Assembly (NCBI GenBank): GCA_019410105.1
Contig: DXTB01000027.1
Span: forward strand, 1-14,178
Direction of reading: 5' to 3'
Source: Clostridiales bacterium
Lineage (GTDB): Bacteria > Bacillota_A > Clostridia > Oscillospirales > Oscillospiraceae
Length of the DNA: 14,178 nt
Shown in pieces: positions 8,769 through 14,178 of the stretch. Within the stretch, counting starts at the first letter, position 1. Each line of letters begins with the position of its first letter. Made by a program: the position numbers and the translations under genes. The notes under the pieces are model-generated. The model was given only the letters and a program-made list of their open reading frames with translations. It had not been told where the DNA came from and did not search any database.

Positions 8769-8824
8769 AAAATAAAAAGAGGACAAAGGCAGGCCGACCT
8801 GTTGGTTCGGAACGCCTTTGTCCT
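8769..8824 (-). terminator. Intrinsic terminator in the glnA leader (attenuator)
   Basis: On the leftward transcript AGGACAAAGGC (8814-8824) pairs perfectly with GCCTTTGTCCT (8780-8790), and the T-rich CTTTTTATTTT follows (8769-8779). The inner bases can extend the stem through CCG/CGG and ACC/GGT. The first arm begins only about seven bases after the predicted transcription start, so glnA transcripts should end after about 60 bases unless something intervenes. No T run exists in the opposite direction, so it works leftward only. Confidence 0.85.
8790..8823 (-). promoter_or_regulatory. Alternative antiterminator fold with ANTAR-like six-base loop (glnA leader)
   Basis: GGAC (8820-8823) can pair with GTTC (8810-8813) around the six-base loop AAAGGC (8814-8819), which has A at position 1 and G at position 4 as in known ANTAR targets. 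A second small hairpin, CAGG-TCGG-CCTG (8790-8801), follows. Forming the first hairpin uses up the 5' arm of the terminator at 8769-8824, so the two folds exclude each other. The stem is short and includes one G-T pair. This is a prediction by eye. Confidence 0.45.
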
Positions 8825-8837
8825 AAACTATGGGCAA

Positions 8838-8866
8838 ATTATACGCGAACCGCAATTCCATGTCAA
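8838..8866 (-). promoter_or_regulatory. Consensus sigma-A promoter of glnA
   Basis: TTGACA (8861-8866) and TATAAT (8838-8843) on the minus strand are separated by exactly 17 bases, a perfect match to consensus. The predicted start of transcription is the A near 8831, within CCCATA. Such a strong promoter fits control after initiation, at the leader terminator, rather than control of promoter strength. Confidence 0.9.
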
Positions 8867-9021
8867 GATGTTTTTGCAAGTTCAACTCAATTTTGCTTCG
8901 CCACTAAGACAAATAGCCAGACGGCCCTCCATATTTGTGCAGGAAGTATAAAATAGACTTTCATAAATGAGCTATCTGCACCGCCGGTATGGGGAGCTCT
9001 TGACAAAGGGGCGGCAGGCAC

Positions 9022-9640
9022 ATTTATTTCGCCCGGCCGGACTCCATGCTCTGCGGTCAGTCCGTCTATGAGGCCCGGCGGCGGGCAGGCCGGCTGCTGG
9101 CTCAGACCTGGCCGGTGGAGGCGGATGTAGTCATCGGCATCCCAGATTCCGGTCTGGACGCAGCCATGGGTTATGCGGAGGAGTCGAGGATTCCCCTATG
9201 GAGTGGGTCTGGTCAAAAACCGCTATATCGGCTGCACTTTCATTACCCCGGATCAGCGCAGCCGGGAGCAGGCGGTGCGCATTAAGTTGGGGGCGCTGCG
9301 CAGCTGTGTGGAGGGGAGGCGGGTGGTGATGATCGACGACTCCATCGTCTGGGGCACCACCTCCCGCCAGATCGTAGTCCTGCTGCGGGAGGCCGGCGCC
9401 GTGCAGGTCCACCTGCGCATCTCCGCACCGCCCTTCATCGCCCCCTGCTACTTCGGGACGGACATTCCGGACAGTGAGCACCTGATCGCTCATGACCGCT
9501 CCCCGGAGGAGATTTGCGCCCTCACCGGCGCGGACAGCCTAGGCTTTCTGCCGCTGAAGGTCCTGCATCAGATCGCCCCGGACGCTGGCTGCGGCTTTTG
9601 CGACGGATGCTTCACTGGCAACTATCCCATCCGCCTCTGA
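9022..9640 (+). pseudogene. purF: Amidophosphoribosyltransferase remnant (C-terminal half, frameshifted)
   Basis: This matches the phosphoribosyltransferase half of PurF, the first enzyme of purine synthesis. Homology begins at IYFARPDS (9022) in one frame and continues through QSVYEARRRAG and IGIPDSGLDAAMGYAEES. It then jumps frame at a CCCC run (9193-9196, probably one extra C) into PYGVGLVKNRYIG and on to the stop at 9640. The N-terminal glutaminase domain of more than 200 residues is absent, and a stop (9001-9003) lies just upstream in frame. The PRPP loop reads IDDSIVWGTTS, where Arg is usual before GTTS. Cluster-type cysteines survive near the end (CGFCDGCFTG). About 206 codons remain of roughly 470 expected, so a functional purF should exist elsewhere. 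Confidence 0.88.
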
Positions 9641-9672
9641 GGGAAATTGGGGACGCCCGCCGAAAGTTTTTC

Positions 9673-9701
9673 TTGACAATGGGGGCGGCGGTCACTATAA
9701 T
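9673..9701 (+). promoter_or_regulatory. Consensus sigma-A promoter of the asnB leader
   Basis: TTGACA (9673-9678) and TATAAT (9696-9701) are separated by 17 bases. The predicted start of transcription is near 9707, within CCCATA, the same six bases seen at the glnA start. No second promoter is evident between here and the T-box, so this one probably drives asnB and perhaps pyrG. Confidence 0.88.
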
Positions 9702-9709
9702 ATCCCATA

Positions 9710-9725
9710 ACAGCAAGGGCGCTGT
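9710..9725 (+). promoter_or_regulatory. Alternative hairpin with ANTAR-like six-base loop (asnB leader)
   Basis: ACAGC (9710-9714) and GCTGT (9721-9725) form a perfect five-pair stem around the loop AAGGGC (9715-9720), with A at position 1 and G at position 4. It uses most of the 5' arm of the terminator at 9714-9757, so both cannot form together. It closely parallels the AAAGGC hairpin in the glnA leader. A second ANTAR-type hairpin is not clear here; TGG-CATGGA-CCA is a weak candidate. Confidence 0.45.
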
Positions 9726-9757
9726 GGCATGGACCACAGCGCCCTTGTCTGTTTTTT
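9714..9757 (+). terminator. Strong intrinsic terminator between the asnB promoter and the T-box
   Basis: CAAGGGCGCTGTGG (9714-9727) pairs perfectly with CCACAGCGCCCTTG (9734-9747) around the loop CATGGA, followed by six T (9752-9757). Flanking ACAG and CTGT can extend the stem. It begins only a few bases after the predicted transcription start, so by itself it would give an RNA of about 50 bases. It could also be a relic terminator of purF, which ends 73 bases upstream, although the consensus promoter lies between the two. Confidence 0.88.
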
Positions 9758-9774
9758 CAGGCAATACCGTTAAA

Positions 9775-10037
9775 CGCAATGAGGGAGAAGAGTACTGCGG
9801 GGACTCAGTCCCAGCGAGCGGGGGATGGTGAAAGCCCCGCACAGGAGGCCGCGGGAAGAACGCTCCGGAGCGGAAACCCGAACGCACCGCGCCAGTAGGG
9901 GGAACGGGCTGCGACCGTTACATCGCGCCGACTTGTCAGAGCCGGAAAAGGGGCCGCCGTCCGGCGGCAAATTAGGTGGCACCGCGGAGCGCAGCATTCG
10001 TCCTAATCAAGAGGACGAGGGCTGCGCAAACATTTTT
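9775..10037 (+). promoter_or_regulatory. T-box riboswitch, asparagine-specific, upstream of asnB
   Basis: Stem I shows the AGTA of the specifier loop (about 9789-9792), a CTGCGG/CCGCGG helix, the GCGAGC bulge region and the GGATGGTGAAAGCC apical loop. By alignment with the B. subtilis glyQS leader as I recall it, the specifier is AAC (9859-9861), an Asn codon. The T-box sequence ends in GGTGGCACCGCGG (9975-9987); its TGGC bulge would pair with a GCCA acceptor end, fitting tRNA-Asn with discriminator G. The antiterminator pairs ATTAGG (9971-9976) with CCTAAT (10002-10007). The competing terminator pairs GCGCAGC (9990-9996) with GCTGCGC (10020-10026), followed by TTTTT (10033-10037). Uncharged tRNA-Asn should switch on asnB. 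Confidence 0.93.
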
Positions 10038-10050
10038 GGAGGTGCTTTCT

Positions 10051-11634
10051 ATGTGCGTGATCGTGGGATTTACCCAAAAGACCAGGGGGCGGGAAGAGGT
10101 CTTGGCCTGTCTGGACCGGGCCTATACCAGGGGCCCTGACATGGCCCGGGTGGCGGAAACCGCCTCCGGCTGGCTGGGCTTTCGCCGTCTGTCCATTATG
10201 GGGCTGGACGAGCGTGGGATGCAGCCCTTCGCCCTGGGGCCTGACCAGGTGGTGTGCAACGGGGAGCTCTACGGCTGGCGGAGGCAGCGCGCAGAGCTGG
10301 AGCAGAGGGGCTACACCTTCCGCAGCGGCAGCGACTGCGAGCTCCTGCTGCCCATGTACCGGGAGTACGGGCTGGACATGTTTGCCCGGCTGGACGCGGA
10401 GTTCGCCCTGATCCTCTACGATGGGGAGGCGGACGAATACGTTGCCGCCCGGGACCCCATTGGCATCCGGCCCCTCTTCTATGGCTGCGATCCTGACGGC
10501 GGCATTCTCTTCGCCAGCGAGGCCAAGCAGCTGGTGGGCCTGTGTGAGCAGATCCTCCCTTTCCCTCCGGGACACTACTGGTACCGGGGACGGTTTGTCC
10601 GCTACGCCAACCCCGCCCGTCCCGGCCTCAGCCGGTCCGACGACATGGACACCGTCTGCCAGAACATCCATGACAAGCTTATCGCCGCGGTGGACAAGCG
10701 GCTGGACGCCGATGCCCCCCTGGGCTTTCTTCTCTCTGGCGGACTGGACTCCAGCCTGGTGTGTGCCATCGCCGCCCGGCTGCTTGGAAAGCCTATCCGC
10801 ACCTTCGCTATCGGCATGGACACCGACGCCATCGATCTGAAGTACGCTCGGAAGGCGGCGCAGTTCATCGGGGCGGACCACACGGAGGTGATCATCACCC
10901 GGGACGACGTGATAGCCGCTCTTCCCAAAGTGGTGGCCGCCCTGGGCACCTGGGACATTACCACCATCCGGGCCAGCGTAGGCATGTACCTGTGCTGCAA
11001 GGCCATCCGCGAGACTACCGACATCCGGGTGCTCCTCACCGGGGAGATCTCCGACGAGCTCTTCGGCTATAAGTACACCGACTTTGCCCCCTCTCCCGCT
11101 GCCTTCCAGGCTGAGGCGGAAAAGCGGGTGGAGGAGCTCTACATGTACGATGTGCTCCGGGCGGATCGGTGTATCAGCGGCTGGTCCATGGAGGCCCGGG
11201 TGCCCTTCGGGGACCTGGACTTTGTGGAGTATGTCATGTCGGTGGACCCGGCGTTGAAGGTCAACCGCTGCGGCAAGGGCAAGTATCTGCTCCGCCGGGC
11301 CTTCCAGTCCGATGCTCTGCTGCCTGACGAGATCCTGTGGCGGGAGAAGGCGGCCTTCTCCGACGCGGTGGGCCACTCTATGGTGGATGATCTGAAGGAA
11401 TATGCCAGAGCGCAGTACAGCGACCTGGCTTTCACTCGGGGCTGCGCCCAATACCAGTACCGCCCGCCCTTCACCCGGGAGAGCCTGCTCTATCGGGACC
11501 TGTTCGAGCGGTACTACCCCGGCCAGGCCCGGATGATCAAGGACTTCTGGATGCCAAATCGGGCCTGGGAGGGCTGCAACGTGGATGACCCCTCCGCCCG
11601 GGCACTGAAAAATTACGGGGCCAGCGGGTTCTGA
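10051..11634 (+). CDS. asnB: Asparagine synthetase, glutamine-hydrolysing
   Basis: Converts aspartate to asparagine using ATP and the amide nitrogen of glutamine. The start chosen is ATG 10051, after GGAGG at 10038-10042. This places the catalytic Cys at position 2 (MCVIVGF), as class II glutaminases need, and gives 527 residues, close to the usual length. The longer frame from 9976 would start inside the T-box. The glutaminase half carries RGPD (27-30), RLSI (46-49), NGE (70-72) and SGSD (92-95). The synthetase half begins near 200, with the ATP-binding SGGLDSS at 229-235 and a MEARVPFGD motif farther on. Its leader carries two terminators in series, the second a T-box. pyrG follows 45 bases downstream and is probably co-transcribed. 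Confidence 0.96.
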   Translation: MCVIVGFTQKTRGREEVLACLDRAYTRGPDMARVAETASGWLGFRRLSIMGLDERGMQPFALGPDQVVCNGELYGWRRQRAELEQRGYTFRSGSDCELLLPMYREYGLDMFARLDAEFALILYDGEADEYVAARDPIGIRPLFYGCDPDGGILFASEAKQLVGLCEQILPFPPGHYWYRGRFVRYANPARPGLSRSDDMDTVCQNIHDKLIAAVDKRLDADAPLGFLLSGGLDSSLVCAIAARLLGKPIRTFAIGMDTDAIDLKYARKAAQFIGADHTEVIITRDDVIAALPKVVAALGTWDITTIRASVGMYLCCKAIRETTDIRVLLTGEISDELFGYKYTDFAPSPAAFQAEAEKRVEELYMYDVLRADRCISGWSMEARVPFGDLDFVEYVMSVDPALKVNRCGKGKYLLRRAFQSDALLPDEILWREKAAFSDAVGHSMVDDLKEYARAQYSDLAFTRGCAQYQYRPPFTRESLLYRDLFERYYPGQARMIKDFWMPNRAWEGCNVDDPSARALKNYGASGF

Positions 11635-11679
11635 CGCGTCAAAACTTGAACTTCCAACTTACCCAAGGGAGGGATCGGT

Positions 11680-13332
11680 ATGGCAAAGTATATCTTCATC
11701 ACCGGCGGGGTGGTATCCGGCCTGGGGAAAGGAATAGCGGCGGCCTCTCTGGGACGGCTACTGAAGGCCCGGGGGCTGAAGGTGGCCCTCCAGAAGTTCG
11801 ACCCCTACCTGAACATTGACCCGGGCACTATGAACCCCTATCAGCACGGGGAGGTGTTCGTTACCGAGGACGGGGCGGAGACCGACCTGGACTTGGGCCA
11901 TTACGAGAGGTTCACCGACGAAGATTTGACGGTGGACTCCTCCATCACCTCCGGAAAGGTCTACTGGTCCGTCCTCAGCCGGGAGCGTGAGGGGGCCTTC
12001 TTGGGGGGCACGGTCCAGGTCATCCCACACATCACCGGTGAGATCAAGGAGCGCATCTACCGGGTTGGCCGCCGGGAGGAGGTGGACGTGGTCATCACCG
12101 AGATCGGCGGCACGGTGGGAGACATCGAGTCCCAGCCCTTCCTGGAGGCCATCCGTCAGGTGTCCGCTGAGGTGGGGCGGCAGAATGTGCTTTACCTCCA
12201 TGTCTCCCTCATCGTCTCCATTCCCGGCACCGGGGAGCCCAAGAGTAAGCCCACCCAGCATTCTGTAAAGGAGCTGCTGGGCCTGGGCATCCAGCCGGAT
12301 GTGATCCTCTGCCGCTGCGACGGGCCGGTGTCCCAGAAGGTGCGGGACAAGATCGCCCTGTTCTGCAATGTGCCGCCGGAGCGGGTCATCTCCAACGAGA
12401 CCGCCCCCATCCTCTACGAAGTGCCGCTGATGCTGGAGGAGGCCGGGTTGGCAAAAGCGGTGTGCGAGGTATTGGGACTTCCCGTCAGTAAGCCCCACCT
12501 GGAGGAGTGGCGTGCCATGGTGGAGCGAGCCAAACGCCCGGCGGGCCGGTTGGAGATCGCCCTGGTGGGGAAATATGTGGCCCTCCACGACGCCTATATC
12601 TCCGTGGTGGAGGCGCTGACCCACGGTGGGATCGAAAACGGGGTGCAGGTGGATGTCCGTTGGGTGGACTCCGAGGACATCAACGACAGCAATGCCGCGG
12701 AACTGCTGGCTGGGTGCGCTGGGATCATCGTGCCCGGCGGTTTTGGGAACCGGGGAATCGAGGGGATGATCTCCGCCGTCTGTTGGGCCCGCGAGAATCA
12801 GGTTCCCTATCTCGGCATCTGCCTGGGGATGCAGATGGCGGTGGTGGAGTTCGCCCGCCATGTGGCCGGTCTGGCCGATGCTCATTCCAGTGAACTGGCA
12901 GCCACCGCCCATCCGGTCATTGACCTGATGCCCGACCAGCAAGGCATCACTGACAAGGGCGGGACCATGCGTCTGGGTGCTTACCCCTGTTATATCACGA
13001 CGCATGACACCAGAGCCTATCAGGCCTACGGTGCGGAGGATATCTCCGAGCGCCACCGCCACCGCTATGAGTTTAACAACGACTTCCGTTCCCTGCTGAC
13101 GGAGAAGGGGTTGGTCCTGTCCGGCCTGTCCCCCGACGGGAAGCTAGTGGAGATGGTGGAGCTGCCGGATCATCCCTGGTTCCTGGCCGTCCAGTTCCAC
13201 CCGGAGTTCAAGTCCCGGCCGAATAAGGCCCATCCCCTGTTCCGGGACTTCGTCGCCGCGGCAAAGGATTACAGCGGGGGCGGGGCCAGAAAAGAGATGA
13301 ATAGCTCAAATTCTGCGGGGGGGATAAAATAA
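11680..13332 (+). CDS. pyrG: CTP synthase
   Basis: Makes CTP from UTP with ATP and glutamine. The start at ATG 11680 has GGGAGGG just upstream. The N-terminal synthase domain shows [10 protein letters not shown] (9-18), [21 protein letters not shown] (from 39), [11 protein letters not shown] (141-151) and [15 protein letters not shown] (from 181). The class I glutaminase domain follows from about 290, with nucleophile Cys381 (GICLGMQ), His507 and Glu509 ([10 protein letters not shown]). At 550 residues it is slightly longer than usual because of a Gly/Ser-rich tail after about residue 530. No attenuator or terminator is evident between asnB and pyrG, so it probably depends on readthrough from asnB. 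This pairs CTP synthesis with asparagine supply, both glutamine-consuming. Confidence 0.97.
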   Translation: MAKYIFITGGVVSGLGKGIAAASLGRLLKARGLKVALQKFDPYLNIDPGTMNPYQHGEVFVTEDGAETDLDLGHYERFTDEDLTVDSSITSGKVYWSVLSREREGAFLGGTVQVIPHITGEIKERIYRVGRREEVDVVITEIGGTVGDIESQPFLEAIRQVSAEVGRQNVLYLHVSLIVSIPGTGEPKSKPTQHSVKELLGLGIQPDVILCRCDGPVSQKVRDKIALFCNVPPERVISNETAPILYEVPLMLEEAGLAKAVCEVLGLPVSKPHLEEWRAMVERAKRPAGRLEIALVGKYVALHDAYISVVEALTHGGIENGVQVDVRWVDSEDINDSNAAELLAGCAGIIVPGGFGNRGIEGMISAVCWARENQVPYLGICLGMQMAVVEFARHVAGLADAHSSELAATAHPVIDLMPDQQGITDKGGTMRLGAYPCYITTHDTRAYQAYGAEDISERHRHRYEFNNDFRSLLTEKGLVLSGLSPDGKLVEMVELPDHPWFLAVQFHPEFKSRPNKAHPLFRDFVAAAKDYSGGGARKEMNSSNSAGGIK

Positions 13333-13380
13333 AGAGAACGGCTTTCTCCCCGGGTGGAAAGTGATACGCCGTAACCCAGG

Positions 13381-14178
13381 ATGACTCTGACCATGAGGCA
13401 CGCCGACAGTGAAAAACTGCTGGGCTATGAGATCCGCCGTAACGGCAAGGCCATCGGCTTTACCACCTCGGATACCTACACGGATGATCTGGGCGCGGCC
13501 AACAACCTGACCTATAGGTATAGCGTGGTACCCGTAGACAAGCTGGGCAACCTGGGTGTTGAGGCCAGTAGCATGAGGTCCGTGTGTCCTATGACAAGAC
13601 CATCAGTGCCGACCTGTACGACCAGAAGTGGGAGGACGGGACCATTACCATCACCATGAAGCGAGGTGCCTCCGTCCCCGTCATCATCATCAAGGTCACC
13701 GGCGCCGAACTAACCGGCAGCTATACCCTGAGCGTGAAGGCCGACGCCGGAGCAGCGGAGTGGAGCGCCGCCAAGACGGGCGAGCTCTCCGGCGACAGTG
13801 TGGTGGCATACTTCACCAAGCCCGGCGCGGAGCCCTTCTTTGTGGACGTGGTATCCGGGGCCTGGTATGAGAGCGCAGTGCGCTACGCCGCCGAAGCGGG
13901 CCTCATGGCCGGCACCGGCGACGGACGATTTTCCCCGGAGGTGACTACCACCCGGGGGATGATCGTGACCATCCTCCACCGTATGGAGACGGGCGTTTCG
14001 GACCAGGGGACACCATCACCCGGGAGCAGATGGCCGCCATCCTTTACCGCTACGCCCGCAGCCAGGGCCGCGATGTGTCAGCTAGGGCAGATTTGTCCGC
14101 CTATGCGGATGCAGAGAAGATCAGCCCCTATGCCGTGGGCCTATGCCGGCGGCCTCATCAGCGGGACCGGTCCCGCTG
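13381..14178 (+). pseudogene. SLH-domain surface protein remnant, multiply frameshifted, cut by the right edge
   Basis: Three reading frames must be joined to follow the homology. Frame 1 (from 13381) gives a fibronectin-type-III-like piece (LLGYEIRRNGKAIGFTTSDT, YRYSVVPVDKLGNLG). Near 13572 it shifts to another frame, giving VSYDKTISADLYDQKWEDG and then an SLH module with FVDVVSGAWYESAVRYAAEAG and a DGRFSPEVTTTRG segment. Near 13990 it shifts again to FGPGDTITREQMAAILYRYA, skipping the first half of the next SLH module. Near 14136 a further shift leads to AYAGGLISGTG. SLH modules anchor proteins to cell-wall polymers. There is no ribosome binding site, signal peptide or N-terminal part, and an in-frame stop lies at 13372-13374. 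It is a decayed fragment and unlikely to make a working protein. Confidence 0.85.

Noticed and set aside
8780..8831. Glutamine riboswitch in the glnA leader
   Set aside because: The leader is mostly one terminator stem and does not show the glnA-motif core known mainly from cyanobacteria.
9976..10050. Upstream start of asnB
   Set aside because: It falls inside the T-box, and the catalytic Cys must follow the initiator Met, which fixes the start at 10051.
13333..13380. Terminator after pyrG
   Set aside because: Only weak pairing (CTTTC/GAAAG) with no following T run; no convincing terminator seen.
1..14178. CRISPR arrays, tRNA or rRNA genes, insertion sequences
   Set aside because: No regularly spaced repeats, no tRNA-like or rRNA sequence and no transposase were found on either strand.

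Overview
The window looks like a chromosomal segment of a GC-rich, gut-type member of the Clostridia, probably Oscillospiraceae (Flavonifractor/Pseudoflavonifractor-like). This is inferred from a T-box leader, a Firmicutes-type glutamine synthetase followed by an ANTAR-family regulator, consensus sigma-A promoters and an S-layer-homology (SLH) remnant. The genus is not proven by anything here.

Layout. 1-163: the 5' end of an unrecognised minus-strand gene running off the edge. 164-736: an AT-richer intergenic stretch with a two-way terminator and a perfect 17-bp inverted repeat. 737-8734 (minus strand, read right to left): glnA, an ANTAR regulator, gltB and gltD, apparently one transcription unit. 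It has a consensus promoter, a terminator-type hairpin in the glnA leader, and a second terminator inside the operon just before gltB. 9022-9640: a decayed 3' half of purF (PRPP-binding half only, one frameshift, altered PRPP-loop residue). 9673-11634: consensus promoter, terminator hairpin, asparagine-specific T-box and asnB. 11680-13332: pyrG. 13381 to the right edge: a multiply frameshifted SLH-protein pseudogene.

How the genes fit together. GlnA makes glutamine; GltB/GltD, AsnB and PyrG use its amide nitrogen, so the window is a glutamine production and consumption block. The purF remnant has lost exactly its glutaminase half.

The most interesting signal is regulatory. The glnA and asnB promoters both match TTGACA-N17-TATAAT and share CCCATA at the predicted start of transcription. 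Both run within a few bases into an intrinsic terminator whose 5' arm can refold into a small hairpin with a six-base loop (AAAGGC and AAGGGC). This resembles an ANTAR target loop (A at position 1, G at position 4), and an ANTAR protein with a degenerate receiver is encoded directly after glnA. I propose one antitermination regulon covering glnA, gltBD and asnB, with asnB also under a T-box that reads tRNA-Asn charging. This is inference from sequence and needs testing.
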